Source of the DNA: Oceanihabitans iliipiscarium
Lineage (GTDB): Bacteria > Bacteroidota > Bacteroidia > Flavobacteriales > Flavobacteriaceae
DNA length: 64,000 nucleotides
Direction: 5' to 3'
Assembly: GCF_042686125.1 (NCBI RefSeq)
Contig: NZ_JBHUOV010000008.1
Coordinates: 16,013-80,012 of the forward strand
The translations under genes and the position numbers were made by a program. Shown in pieces: positions 1 to 9,297 of the stretch. The stretch's first letter is position 1. Each line of letters starts with the position of its first letter. The notes beneath the pieces are model-generated. The model had not been told where the DNA came from. It saw only the letters and a program-made list of their open reading frames with translations, and did no database searches.

Positions 1-2244
1 CCTTTTTTTGGAAATGATCCTACCATAGCTACTAAAAATTTGACCAAAGATATCATTGAAAAAATACAAGTCGTTGATACTAAAACAAAATCTGAGGCCT
101 ACACTGGTGAAGAAGGTGATAAGGATAATAAAACGATTAACCTTACCATTAAGGAAGAAAATAATAAAGGGGTTTTTGGACGTGTTTCAGCAGGAGCAGG
201 AACACAAAAAGTATATGAATTTGCAGGCATGCTTAATCGTTTTGATAATGATCAACGCGTTAGTGTTTTGGTTGGTGGTAATAATATAAATTCACCAGGA
301 TTTAGCTTTGGTGAAATTCGTAAAATGTTTGGTGGAGGCTACAGTATGTCTATGTCAAGCAATGGATCCTTTTCAATAGATGGAAGAAGTTTTGGAGGAG
401 GAGAAGGTATTACAATCTCTAAAAATGCTGGTTTAAATTATGCAGATGTGCTAAGCGAAAAAGTAGATGTTTCTGCAGATTATTTTTATTCTGGAAGTCG
501 CTCAGATAATGAAACAATTACAGAGCGAGAAAATATTTTATCTGATGGGAGTTATTTTACAAATTCAAATTCGAATTCGCAAAATGATAGCGATAGTCAT
601 AGTGCTAATGTTGCGTTTGATATTGAAATAGATTCAACTTTATTGATAAATATAGAACCTTCGTTTAGATACTTTAAAAGTGAAACGCGTTTTAACAGAA
701 ATGAAGCCTCTTTAGATGAATTCAATACGTTAACCAATGAGTCAACCACTACTTCTTTTGTAGAATCTGTAGGAAATAATTTTAGCAATAAAATAGAACT
801 TACTAAAAAAATGGGAAGCAATGGTGCTTACATAAAATTTGAAATCAATAATGAGTTTAATACTACATTAACCGATGATTTTTTAAACTCTGAAACAAAT
901 ATCTATGGCGATACTCCAGAAGATATTATTAGAGATCAGTTTACTGATGGAGAAAACAAGCTTGATAGGTTTTCAACTGAAGTTACTTATAGGTTGCCAA
1001 TAATTGCTAAAAACCTTTTTTTGAATTTAGATTATGAATTTAAAAGCGATAAACGAACAGATGTTAAAAGTACATTTGATAGAAATGATGTCACAGATGC
1101 CTATGATATATTCAATACCGATTTAAGTACAGATTTTGAATATATTGATGAGGAGAGTACACCAGGAATATCTTTAAATATTAGAAAAGAAAAATTTTCA
1201 GGAAGAATTGGTGCGAACTATGTATTTAGAACCCTAGAAAATAAAGATTTTTTAAGACCAGCTTTAAATATTGAACGCAATTTTAAAGCCTTAGAAATGA
1301 GTTCATATATTAATTATAGATTTAGTCCAAAATCTTCGTTTTATATGAATTATAGATTAAGTAATGATTCACCACAATTATCGCAATTGCAACCTTTTCT
1401 AAATGTGTCTAACCCTTTAAATACGATAGTTGGAAACCCAAATTTAGAACCCACTACACGACATAATGTGTATGCAGGCTATAATGCCTTCGACTTTCAA
1501 AAAGGAACAGGTTTTTATTTTAATTTTAATGCGAGTTTTAATAAGAATCAAATTGTCTCTAAAACGACAGTGAATGAAGATTTTGTAAGAGAAACTACTT
1601 ATGCAAATGTAAATGGAGGAAGAAGAATTGGTGGCGGTTTTAATTATAGCAAGAAAAATAAAATAGACAGTTTAAGAACGTTTAAGTATAGTTTTGGTGC
1701 CTACGGAAACTATAATAAAAACATCAACTTTAATAATGATGTAAAGTATGCGAGTCATGTCACTTCAATCTCTCCAAGAGTAACCTTAACCTTAACATGG
1801 AAAGATGTTATGGAGATTAAACCAAGATATAGCATCTCTATTACTAAAAATAAATATGATATTGATGCTTTTGAGAATAGAGACTTCTTATATCACTCTT
1901 TAGATATTGAAACAGCTACATTTTTACCTAAAAAGTTAGAGTGGCGAAATAATATTAAATATAATTACAATCCCAATGTTGCTGATGGTTTCCAGAAAAG
2001 CGCTTGGTTTTGGAATTCTACTTTGGCTTATTCGGTGTTAAAAGACCAAGGTAGTATTACTTTAAAAGCCTATGATTTATTAGGACAAAATACAAATGCG
2101 AGCCGTACTGCAACAGAAGATTATATTCAGGATTCACAGAGTAAAGTCTTAGAGCAGTACTTCATGGTTGGGTTTAGTTGGAAATTTAATAGTCTGGGTA
2201 AAAAAGGAGAAACAGGCGGGAATGACGTATTTTATTTTGATTAA
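1..2244 (+). CDS. Outer-membrane beta-barrel protein (TonB-receptor-like), 3' part
   Basis: The reading frame is open from base 1, so the gene starts to the left of the window and only the C-terminal ~747 residues are seen. The first visible residues (PFFGNDPTIATKNL, then the stretch around IEKIQVVDTKTKSEAYTG) are typical of the end of the plug-like domain in the Bacteroidota outer-membrane beta-barrel family (PF14905). The rest is a long series of alternating aromatic/polar beta-strands ending in a strand with a terminal aromatic residue (VFYFD). The family resembles TonB-dependent receptors and is thought to sit in the outer membrane; the substrate cannot be told from the sequence. The gene converges on the TPM operon with 11 bp between the stops. 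Family call is firm, function is not. Confidence 0.85.
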   Translation, partial: PFFGNDPTIATKNLTKDIIEKIQVVDTKTKSEAYTGEEGDKDNKTINLTIKEENNKGVFGRVSAGAGTQKVYEFAGMLNRFDNDQRVSVLVGGNNINSPGFSFGEIRKMFGGGYSMSMSSNGSFSIDGRSFGGGEGITISKNAGLNYADVLSEKVDVSADYFYSGSRSDNETITERENILSDGSYFTNSNSNSQNDSDSHSANVAFDIEIDSTLLINIEPSFRYFKSETRFNRNEASLDEFNTLTNESTTTSFVESVGNNFSNKIELTKKMGSNGAYIKFEINNEFNTTLTDDFLNSETNIYGDTPEDIIRDQFTDGENKLDRFSTEVTYRLPIIAKNLFLNLDYEFKSDKRTDVKSTFDRNDVTDAYDIFNTDLSTDFEYIDEESTPGISLNIRKEKFSGRIGANYVFRTLENKDFLRPALNIERNFKALEMSSYINYRFSPKSSFYMNYRLSNDSPQLSQLQPFLNVSNPLNTIVGNPNLEPTTRHNVYAGYNAFDFQKGTGFYFNFNASFNKNQIVSKTTVNEDFVRETTYANVNGGRRIGGGFNYSKKNKIDSLRTFKYSFGAYGNYNKNINFNNDVKYASHVTSISPRVTLTLTWKDVMEIKPRYSISITKNKYDIDAFENRDFLYHSLDIETATFLPKKLEWRNNIKYNYNPNVADGFQKSAWFWNSTLAYSVLKDQGSITLKAYDLLGQNTNASRTATEDYIQDSQSKVLEQYFMVGFSWKFNSLGKKGETGGNDVFYFD

Positions 2245-2255
2245 ATTGGTGTAGA

Positions 2256-3059
2256 TTACCAGCCGCCAGAAGCGCCTCCACCTCCAAAACCGCCGCCGCC
2301 GAAGCCACCACCAAAGCCGCCGCCCGAGCTTCCGCCAAAGCCACCACCTCCAAAACCTCCAGAGCTTCTACGGTAACCGCCACGTCCAGAATTGCTTAAG
2401 ATGATAGCGTCTAAGATGCTATGACCAGCAGATCGATGTCCTCCATTTCCTCCGCCATTTCTTTTTTTGGAAATCGCAATAAGGATAACTAAAAAGATAA
2501 TGATGATAAAAAATAATAAGCCAACAGGAAAATCACTTGGCTGATTTAGTCTAGAGCCTTGATATGCTCCAGACATGACCTCAAAAACAGCATCTGCACC
2601 TCTGTTTAATCCGCCATAATAATCGTTTTTCTTAAAGTAAGGTATAATGTCACGTTCAATAATACGTCTAGACATAGCATCTGTTAAAAGGTGTTCAACA
2701 CCATAACCAGTCGCAATAGCAATCTTTCTATCGTCTCGTGCAAGTAAAATAAAAATCCCATTATCTTTTTCTTTACTACCACCAACGCCCCATTTGTGAG
2801 CCCATTGTGTAGCTAAGTACATAATGTTTTCTCCTTTTGTAGTTGAAATGATTGCGACTACAATTTGAGTGGATGTAGTATCTGAATATTTTACTAACTT
2901 GTTTTCTAGGTTAGATTTTTCTGTAGATGATAATAGGTTAATATAATCATAAACACTTGTTTGAAATTCAGGTGTTTTTGGAATATCAAACTGTGCAGTA
3001 ATGGCTTGAAAACTAACTAAACAGAGTATAAGTAGGAGTATGAATTTTGGCTTGTACAT
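2256..3059 (-). CDS. TPM-domain membrane protein with glycine-rich tail (YgcG-like)
   Basis: 267 residues. A signal peptide (about 1-22) is followed by a TPM domain (about 30-165) with the usual core features: the QIVVAIIST strand, a DNGIFILLARDDRKI strand pair and a GYGVEHLLTD turn. One membrane helix follows at about 178-198, and the last ~60 residues are almost pure Gly with Ser and Phe, as in other YgcG-type proteins. TPM domains face the periplasm; their biochemical role is poorly defined, with photosystem-repair phosphatase activity known only for the plant relative. The start codon overlaps the stop of the upstream TPM gene by one base, so the two are translationally coupled. It is the last gene of the M23-MerR-LemA-TPM-TPM operon. 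Confidence 0.9.
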   Translation of the reverse strand: MYKPKFILLLILCLVSFQAITAQFDIPKTPEFQTSVYDYINLLSSTEKSNLENKLVKYSDTTSTQIVVAIISTTKGENIMYLATQWAHKWGVGGSKEKDNGIFILLARDDRKIAIATGYGVEHLLTDAMSRRIIERDIIPYFKKNDYYGGLNRGADAVFEVMSGAYQGSRLNQPSDFPVGLLFFIIIIFLVILIAISKKRNGGGNGGHRSAGHSILDAIILSNSGRGGYRRSSGGFGGGGFGGSSGGGFGGGFGGGGFGGGGASGGW

Positions 3060-3499
3060 TACCCTTTAGAAATTTTGTTAGTTAATTCGTTTTTATCTGA
3101 ACCACTTATTGGGAAGTGTTTTTTGAGTTGCTCTCCAGCATGTAAAATGCCATCGACTAAGCCTTGTTTGTAATTTCCAGATTTAAAATGATTTTCAATG
3201 ATTGTTTTTGTTTTTATCCAAAAGTCAGGTGTTACACGATCATTAATGCCTTTATCTCCATAAATACCAAAGGCTTTGTTTTGAACAGCCACATATATTA
3301 AAACCCCATTTTGTAATCGTGTATTATGCATTTTTAAAATAGAAAACACTTCTAAAGCACGACTCTTAATATCGCCTTTAAAAGTGTTTTCTAAATGTAC
3401 ACGAATTTCACCAGAGGTGTTTTTTTCAGCCAGTCTAATAGCTTCAACAACCTCTTGTTCTTCAATGGTACTTAAAAATTCCTCAATACAATAGTGCAT
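3059..3499 (-). CDS. TPM-domain protein, short form
   Basis: 146 residues with no signal peptide and no membrane helix. The TPM domain fills the protein: AIRLAEKNTSGEIRVH near residue 22, NGVLIYVAVQNKAFGIYGDKG near residue 64, and a closing helix with LVDGILHAGEQL. It lies 5 bp after lemA and overlaps the longer TPM gene by one base. LemA followed by a short and a long TPM protein is a recurrent gene set in Bacteroidota; this copy is complete. Function of the pair is unknown, and membrane or envelope maintenance is only an inference from the partners. Confidence 0.88.
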   Translation of the reverse strand: MHYCIEEFLSTIEEQEVVEAIRLAEKNTSGEIRVHLENTFKGDIKSRALEVFSILKMHNTRLQNGVLIYVAVQNKAFGIYGDKGINDRVTPDFWIKTKTIIENHFKSGNYKQGLVDGILHAGEQLKKHFPISGSDKNELTNKISKG

Positions 3500-3504
3500 G
3501 ATTT

Positions 3505-4104
3505 TTATTTAAAATCGAAGTCAACATCAGGCGCATTTTCACTGCCTGGATCAGCTTTATAGTAATCCATAGCATCAAAATTTAAAAACCCAGCTAATAA
3601 ACTATTTGGGAAGGTTTTTATATGCTTGTTGTAAGGTTCTACTGCTTCATTAAAACGGTCTCTTGCCACATTAATTCGGTTTTCAGTACCTTCTAATTGA
3701 CTTTGTAGCTCTAAGAAATTTTGATTGGCTTTAAGTTCAGGATAACGTTCTACAGAAACTAATAATTTAGACAAAGCACCACTTAAACCGCTTTGCGCTT
3801 GTTGAAATTGTGCCATATTTTCAGCAGTCAAATTACTAGCATCAATAGTCGTTGAGGTTGCTTTTGCGCGTGCTTCAATGACTTCTCTTAGCGTTGTACG
3901 TTCAAAATCTGCTGCACCTTGAACCGTTTTAATTAAGTTGCCAATAAGATCATTTCGCCTTTGATAACTACTTTCAACATTTCCCCAAGTTTTGGTAGCA
4001 GATTCTTTTAGATTTACTGCGGTATTGTTAAAATTCTTTCCCCAAGAAAATAATGCAAAAGCAATAAGTCCTAGGACTATTAATGGAATAAGCCATTTTT
4101 TCAT
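3505..4104 (-). CDS. lemA: LemA family protein
   Basis: 199 residues. An N-terminal membrane helix (about 4-20) is followed by the long helical LemA fold. Recognisable family segments are the WGNVESSYQRRNDLIGNLIKTVQG region, the ARAKAT helix, and the YPELKANQNFLELQSQLEGTENRI region. LemA proteins are membrane anchored with an outer alpha-helical domain; the biochemical role is unknown. It lies 12 bp after the MerR gene and 5 bp before the first TPM gene, so it belongs to the five-gene minus-strand operon. Confidence 0.95.
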   Translation of the reverse strand: MKKWLIPLIVLGLIAFALFSWGKNFNNTAVNLKESATKTWGNVESSYQRRNDLIGNLIKTVQGAADFERTTLREVIEARAKATSTTIDASNLTAENMAQFQQAQSGLSGALSKLLVSVERYPELKANQNFLELQSQLEGTENRINVARDRFNEAVEPYNKHIKTFPNSLLAGFLNFDAMDYYKADPGSENAPDVDFDFK

Positions 4105-4116
4105 AATCAGTTGGTT

Positions 4117-4446
4117 TTAAAGTTGTTCTTTTATTTTAATAAGTTGCTCTTTTACACCTTCTAATTTACTAATGATTTCAAAATTAGATAAGGTTTTTTG
4201 TTTTTCTTCTTTTAAATGAATTTTCGCACCTTCTAAAGTAAATCCTCTTTCTTTTACTAAGTGAAAGATGAGTTTAAGGTTTTTAATATCTTCTGGAGTG
4301 AATTTACGATTGCCTTTCGCATTTTTTTTAGGCTTTAGGGCATCAAATTCTTTTTCCCAGAAGCGTATCAATGAAGTATTAACACCAAATGCTTTAGCGA
4401 CTTCGCCAATTCCATAATATCGTTTTTCGGGTAATTCTAAATACAT
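4117..4446 (-). CDS. MerR-family transcriptional regulator
   Basis: 109 residues. An N-terminal MerR winged helix-turn-helix (about 8-75) shows YGIGEVAKAFGVNTSLIRFW and the RKFTPEDIKNLKLI wing. It is followed by a dimerisation coiled coil (LSNFEIISKLEGVKEQLIKIKEQL). There is no cysteine-rich or ligand-binding domain, so what it senses is unknown. The start codon is directly adjacent to the stop codon of the upstream M23 peptidase gene (zero bases between), so the two are almost certainly co-translated. It could control its own operon, but no operator could be picked out by eye. Confidence 0.92.
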   Translation of the reverse strand: MYLELPEKRYYGIGEVAKAFGVNTSLIRFWEKEFDALKPKKNAKGNRKFTPEDIKNLKLIFHLVKERGFTLEGAKIHLKEEKQKTLSNFEIISKLEGVKEQLIKIKEQL

Positions 4447-5418
4447 CTAATCTAAGGATTGATTTTCTAATGATGCATGTTCCAATAAGGTGTTAAACTC
4501 TTCGGCAGTTAAACTACCATAGTAAAAGTTTATTGGGTTAATGCGCTGCTCGTCTTTAAAGACTTCATAATGTAAATGAGGAGCTTCACTTCGTCCTGTA
4601 CTCCCTACAAAACCAATTAAGTCACCACGTTTTATTTTTTGATTTTTTCTCACATTATACTTGTATAAATGCGCGTATAAACTCATGTAACCAAAACCAT
4701 GATCAATTCTAATATGTTTACCATAGCCAGATGCACTAGCATCAGCACGTTTTACAACACCATCTCCAGCAGCATAAACAGGTGTGCCTCGAGGTGCTGT
4801 AAAATCCATTCCCCAATGCATTTTTCTTGCTTTAGTAAATGGATCTGTTCGCATGCCATAACCAGAAGCCATACGTGTTAAATCTTCGTTTCTAACAGGT
4901 TGAATAGCTGGAATGGCAGCTAATAATTTTTCTTTTTCTGCAGCAAGAATGGCAATCTCATCTAAGGATTTAGATTGTACTACAATGCGTTTTTGTAACT
5001 TGTCAATACGCTTATTACTTTCTATAATAAGTTTAGAATTATCGTAACCTTGGTATTCTTTATATCTATTAACACCTCCAAAACCAGCTTTTCGTTGCTC
5101 TTCTGGAATAGGATTGGCTTCAAAATAATGCCTATAAATATTATTATCTCTGTCTTCAACACTTGATAGTACAGCTTCAGCTTCATCAAACTTTTTGTTC
5201 AATAATTCAAAATTGAGTTTTAAATTTTGAAGCTCTCTATTCAAGGCCTTTTCTTTTGGCGATTCAAAATATTGACTAGCTATAAAAACAAAGAAGAAAC
5301 CAAATAATGCTGACGCTGATAAAAACAAAAGAATATACTTAAAAGTCTTTCGTTTTTTACGCTCTATCTTTCTATAAGACAGAGTTTCAGAATCATAATA
5401 ATATTTTACCTTACTCAT
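4447..5418 (-). CDS. M23 family metallopeptidase, membrane anchored
   Basis: 323 residues. A cytoplasmic basic N-terminus (RKIERKKRKTFK), one membrane helix (about 27-48), a coiled-coil stalk (about 58-165) and a LytM/M23 domain (about 185-310). The zinc ligands are present: HWGMD (HxxxD) and HLHYEV (HxH), with an upstream Asp-His pair in RIDHGFGYMSLYAHL. All four canonical motifs are intact, so this is probably an active DD-endopeptidase acting on cross-linked peptidoglycan, not a degenerate EnvC-type activator. It is the first gene of the minus-strand operon and is divergent from alaS across a 220-bp gap. Confidence 0.92.
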   Translation of the reverse strand: MSKVKYYYDSETLSYRKIERKKRKTFKYILLFLSASALFGFFFVFIASQYFESPKEKALNRELQNLKLNFELLNKKFDEAEAVLSSVEDRDNNIYRHYFEANPIPEEQRKAGFGGVNRYKEYQGYDNSKLIIESNKRIDKLQKRIVVQSKSLDEIAILAAEKEKLLAAIPAIQPVRNEDLTRMASGYGMRTDPFTKARKMHWGMDFTAPRGTPVYAAGDGVVKRADASASGYGKHIRIDHGFGYMSLYAHLYKYNVRKNQKIKRGDLIGFVGSTGRSEAPHLHYEVFKDEQRINPINFYYGSLTAEEFNTLLEHASLENQSLD

Positions 5419-5638
5419 TACTTAATTTATACTATTTTTGCATGTATTATGAATAAAACTCATATTCAATTTTTTATTCTAAAACGATCAAACCTACAAA
5501 AATATTATTACATTATTTTTGACAGTTGTTTAATTGAAAGTTGACTTGCCCAACACTTTATAAAAAAAATGTTGAGTAAAGATAAAAATTGTTTTGCAAT
5601 AAATATAATTTAACAAAAACTGTAATCATTTTATATAG

Positions 5639-8254
5639 ATGAAGTCTCAAGATATTCGTTCTAAATTTTTAAATTTTTTCGAGCAAAAAAAACATAGTAT
5701 TGTGCCTTCTGCACCAATGGTGTTAAAAGACGACCCAACATTAATGTTTGTGAATTCTGGAATGGCGCCTTTTAAAGAATATTTTTTAGGTAATGCCCAA
5801 CCCAAAAATAATAGACTTGCAGATTCTCAAAAATGCCTTAGAGTGTCTGGTAAACATAACGATTTAGAGGAAGTGGGTTACGATACGTATCATCATACTT
5901 TATTTGAGATGCTAGGGAATTGGTCCTTTGGTGATTACTTTAAAAAAGAAGCGATTGCTTGGGCTTGGGAATTGTTAGTGGATGTTTACGGAATTGATAA
6001 AGATATACTTTATGTTACTGTTTTTGAAGGGAGTAACGATGCCGATAATTTAGAAATGGATATGGAAGCTTTTGATATTTGGAAGCAATACATTTCTGAA
6101 GATCGAATTCTAAAAGGCAATAAGAAAGATAATTTCTGGGAAATGGGTGATCAAGGCCCTTGCGGACCTTGTAGCGAAATACATGTTGATATTCGTTCTG
6201 CCGAAGAGAAAGCTAAGGTAGATGGAAAGTCTTTAGTGAATATGGACCATCCGCAGGTGGTAGAAATATGGAATTTAGTCTTCATGCAATACAACCGAAA
6301 AGCGAATGGCTCACTAGAAAGTCTGCCTAATAAACACATTGATACAGGAATGGGTTTTGAACGTTTATGTATGGTATTACAAGGTGTTCAATCTAATTAT
6401 GATACTGATGTTTTTACACCCATTATACGTGAAATTGAAACGATAACAGATAAGAATTACGGCAAAAACGATAAGGTAGATGTGGCTATTCGTGTCATTT
6501 CAGACCATGTACGTGCTGTTGCTTTTTCTATTGCAGATGGCCAATTACCTAGTAATACAGGTGCTGGTTATGTTATTAGAAGAATTTTACGTCGCGCAGT
6601 ACGCTATGGCTTTACTTTTTTAGATAAAAAAGAACCATTTATATATCGACTAGTTGATGTGCTTGTAAATAGAATGGGAAAGGCATTTCCAGAATTGAAA
6701 TCACAAAAACAACTTATTGAAAATGTAATCAAAGAAGAAGAGGCTTCATTTTTAAGAACTTTAGATCAAGGTTTAATTCTTTTAGATCGTATAGTAGAAA
6801 ATTCTAAATCTAAAGAAATTCCAGGTTCAAAGGTCTTCGAATTAAAAGATACTTATGGTTTTCCAGAAGATTTAACTGAACTGATCCTACGTGAAAAAGG
6901 CTTTACTTATAACGATGACGAATTTAAAAAGAAGTTACAAGAACAACAGGAAAGAGGCAAGCAGGCATCAGAACTAAAATCAGATGATTGGACGGTTTTA
7001 ATTGAAGATGAAGAGCAAGAATTTATTGGTTATGATACTTTAGAAGCTTCAGTAAAACTTACACGATACAGAAAAGTAACGTCTAAAAAAGATGGCGAAA
7101 TGTATCAGTTGGTATTTAATATTACTCCATTTTATGCTGAAGGTGGAGGGCAAGTTGGTGATAAAGGCTATTTGGAAGATGCCCATGGCGATGTGATTTA
7201 TATTATAGATACTAAAAAGGAGAATAACGTAATTATTCATTTTGCTAAAAATTTACCTAAGCATATTAACGAAGTCTTTAAAGCTTCTGTAGATGGGAAA
7301 CAACGCAGGAGAACAGAGTGTAACCATACAGCAACACATTTATTACATCAAGCTTTACGTGAAGTTTTAGGTGAGCATGTAGAACAAAAAGGCTCAGCAG
7401 TGCACTCTAAATACTTGCGTTTTGATTTTTCACATTTTTCTAAATTAACGGTTGAAGAATTACGCGATGTAGAAAATTTTGTAAATAGAAGGATTGAAGG
7501 GAAATTGCCTTTACAAGAGCAACGTAATATACCTATGCAACAAGCCATAGATGAAGGTGCAATGGCCTTGTTTGGTGAGAAGTATGGCGACACAGTTCGT
7601 GCTGTTCGTTTTGGACAATCTATAGAATTATGTGGTGGAACTCACGTGAAAAACACAGCAGATATCTGGCATTTTAAGATTGTTTCTGAAGGTGCTGTTG
7701 CTGCTGGAATTCGTCGTATTGAAGCGATAACGAATGATGCTGTTAAGGATTTTTATTTCGAAAATAATAGAGCTTATTTTGAAATGCGAGACTTGCTAAA
7801 TAATGCCAAAGAGCCTGTTAAGGCTTTACAAAATCTTCAAGACGAAAATGTAGCCCTTAAAAAACAAATTGAAAGCTTATTAAAAGACAAAGCCAAAAAT
7901 ATAAAAGCGGAACTTAAAAGCGAATTAGCTGAAATTAATGGCATTCAATTTTTGGCTAAAAAATTGGACTTAGATGCTTCAGGAATAAAAGATGTTTGTT
8001 TTGAGCTAGGCAGTCAGTATAAAAATTTATTTTTATTGTTTGGTGCAGAAATCAATGGAAAAGCAATTCTGTCTTGCTACATTTCTAAAGAATTAGTAGC
8101 AGAAAAAGGTTTAAATGCTGGAACTGTAGTTAGAGACTTAGGAAAACATATTCAAGGAGGAGGAGGAGGTCAGCCTTTCTTTGCAACTGCTGGAGGGAAA
8201 AACCCACAAGGTATTGATGAAGCCTTAGAAGCAGCAAAAGACTATTTAAAGTAA
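5639..8254 (+). CDS. alaS: Alanine--tRNA ligase
   Basis: 871 residues, the normal full length. The class II catalytic domain starts at residue 1 (IRSKFLNFFEQKKH, LMFVNSGMAPFK) and contains the GDQGPCGPCSEIH segment. The editing domain has its zinc-binding residues H563, H567, C665 and H669 (HTATH and CGGTH). The C-terminal DHHA1-like oligomerisation domain ends with the usual glycine-rich GGGGGQPFFATAGG. It attaches alanine to tRNA-Ala in the cytoplasm. A GSCFA gene follows after 3 bp and is probably co-transcribed. Confidence 0.99.
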   Translation: MKSQDIRSKFLNFFEQKKHSIVPSAPMVLKDDPTLMFVNSGMAPFKEYFLGNAQPKNNRLADSQKCLRVSGKHNDLEEVGYDTYHHTLFEMLGNWSFGDYFKKEAIAWAWELLVDVYGIDKDILYVTVFEGSNDADNLEMDMEAFDIWKQYISEDRILKGNKKDNFWEMGDQGPCGPCSEIHVDIRSAEEKAKVDGKSLVNMDHPQVVEIWNLVFMQYNRKANGSLESLPNKHIDTGMGFERLCMVLQGVQSNYDTDVFTPIIREIETITDKNYGKNDKVDVAIRVISDHVRAVAFSIADGQLPSNTGAGYVIRRILRRAVRYGFTFLDKKEPFIYRLVDVLVNRMGKAFPELKSQKQLIENVIKEEEASFLRTLDQGLILLDRIVENSKSKEIPGSKVFELKDTYGFPEDLTELILREKGFTYNDDEFKKKLQEQQERGKQASELKSDDWTVLIEDEEQEFIGYDTLEASVKLTRYRKVTSKKDGEMYQLVFNITPFYAEGGGQVGDKGYLEDAHGDVIYIIDTKKENNVIIHFAKNLPKHINEVFKASVDGKQRRRTECNHTATHLLHQALREVLGEHVEQKGSAVHSKYLRFDFSHFSKLTVEELRDVENFVNRRIEGKLPLQEQRNIPMQQAIDEGAMALFGEKYGDTVRAVRFGQSIELCGGTHVKNTADIWHFKIVSEGAVAAGIRRIEAITNDAVKDFYFENNRAYFEMRDLLNNAKEPVKALQNLQDENVALKKQIESLLKDKAKNIKAELKSELAEINGIQFLAKKLDLDASGIKDVCFELGSQYKNLFLLFGAEINGKAILSCYISKELVAEKGLNAGTVVRDLGKHIQGGGGGQPFFATAGGKNPQGIDEALEAAKDYLK

Positions 8255-8257
8255 ATT

Positions 8258-9217
8258 TTGAAACTTCAAACGCAAATACCATTAAAAAAACAGTTAAATA
8301 ATCTAATAGATTATCATTCAAATATTCTTTTATTAGGTTCTTGCTTTGTAGAAAATATAGGAAAAAAAATAGAGTACTATAAGTTTCAAAATGTCTTAAA
8401 TCCTCTAGGTATTCTTTTTCACCCTAAAGCTTTAGAATGTTTAATTACAAACGCCATAGAAGGAAAAGTATATTCAGAAGAAGATGTTTTTTTTCATAAC
8501 GAACAATGGCATTGTTTTGAAGCGCATTCAAAATTAAGCAGCAGTTCAAAGGATGAGCTTCTGCAGCACTTGAATACACAAATTAAATCCGCTAACCACC
8601 AAATTCTTAGCGCAACACATATTGTCATTACTTTAGGGACAGCATGGGTTTATAAACATATTAAAAGTGGCTTTAGTGTCGCCAATTGCCATAAAGTTCC
8701 CCAAAAACAATTTATTAAAGAATTACTTTCAGTTGATGAGATTATTGCGTTGCTTCAAAGTATTACTTCTAAAATCAGAGAAGTGAATAGTAAAGCGTCT
8801 ATTGTTTTTACGGTTTCTCCTGTTCGTCATTTAAAAGATGGCTTTGTAGAAAATACGAGAAGTAAAGCCCATTTAATTACAGCAATTCATCAATTATTGT
8901 CACTTCGAGCGCAGTCGAGAGGTCTTCATTATTTCCCATCTTATGAAATTATGATGGATGAACTTCGTGATTATCGTTTTTATAAAGAGGACATGATTCA
9001 CCCTAACGATGTGGCTGTTAATTATATTTGGGAGAAGTTTCAAAGCGTCTGGATTTCTTCCGAAGCTCAAAAAATAATGAGCGATGTTGAGTCTATTCAA
9101 AAAGGAATTCAGCATAAGCCTTTTAATTTAAAATCGGAGGCTCATCTACAATTTATTCAACAATTAAAGCAGAAGCAAAAAGACCTTCAATCTAAATTTT
9201 CTCATATCGTATTCTAA
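8258..9217 (+). CDS. GSCFA domain-containing protein
   Basis: 319 residues, starting with TTG 3 bp after the alaS stop; no ATG lies nearby in frame before the conserved N-terminus. The defining motif, LLLGSCFVENIG, is at about residues 24-35. The family (PF08885) is related to the SGNH hydrolase fold, with the C-terminal DMIHPND segment carrying the His/Asp pair. The substrate is unknown. Residues 214-223 (LSLRAQSRGL) are encoded by an in-frame copy of the palindromic TCGAGCGCAGTCGAG repeat (8899-8925), which sits just before the conserved HYFPSYE segment, probably in a surface loop. Confidence 0.92.
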   Translation: MKLQTQIPLKKQLNNLIDYHSNILLLGSCFVENIGKKIEYYKFQNVLNPLGILFHPKALECLITNAIEGKVYSEEDVFFHNEQWHCFEAHSKLSSSSKDELLQHLNTQIKSANHQILSATHIVITLGTAWVYKHIKSGFSVANCHKVPQKQFIKELLSVDEIIALLQSITSKIREVNSKASIVFTVSPVRHLKDGFVENTRSKAHLITAIHQLLSLRAQSRGLHYFPSYEIMMDELRDYRFYKEDMIHPNDVAVNYIWEKFQSVWISSEAQKIMSDVESIQKGIQHKPFNLKSEAHLQFIQQLKQKQKDLQSKFSHIVF

Positions 9218-9297
9218 ATATACGTAATTCATCGTATTGTTTGCATTTCGATTTTGTTGCAGTTTTGACCCATTATAAATCAATAAAATATTCAACA

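Noticed and set aside
2186..2383. 65-residue minus-strand ORF rich in Ala, Val and Glu
   Set aside because: It is the shadow of the glycine-codon-rich tail of the TPM gene in another frame.
5419..5638. Promoters for alaS and the M23 operon in the divergent gap
   Set aside because: TAGGTTTG on the minus strand (5489-5496) and TATTTTTG on the plus strand (5433-5440) match the -7 box, but neither has a -33 TTG, and one lies too far from its gene.
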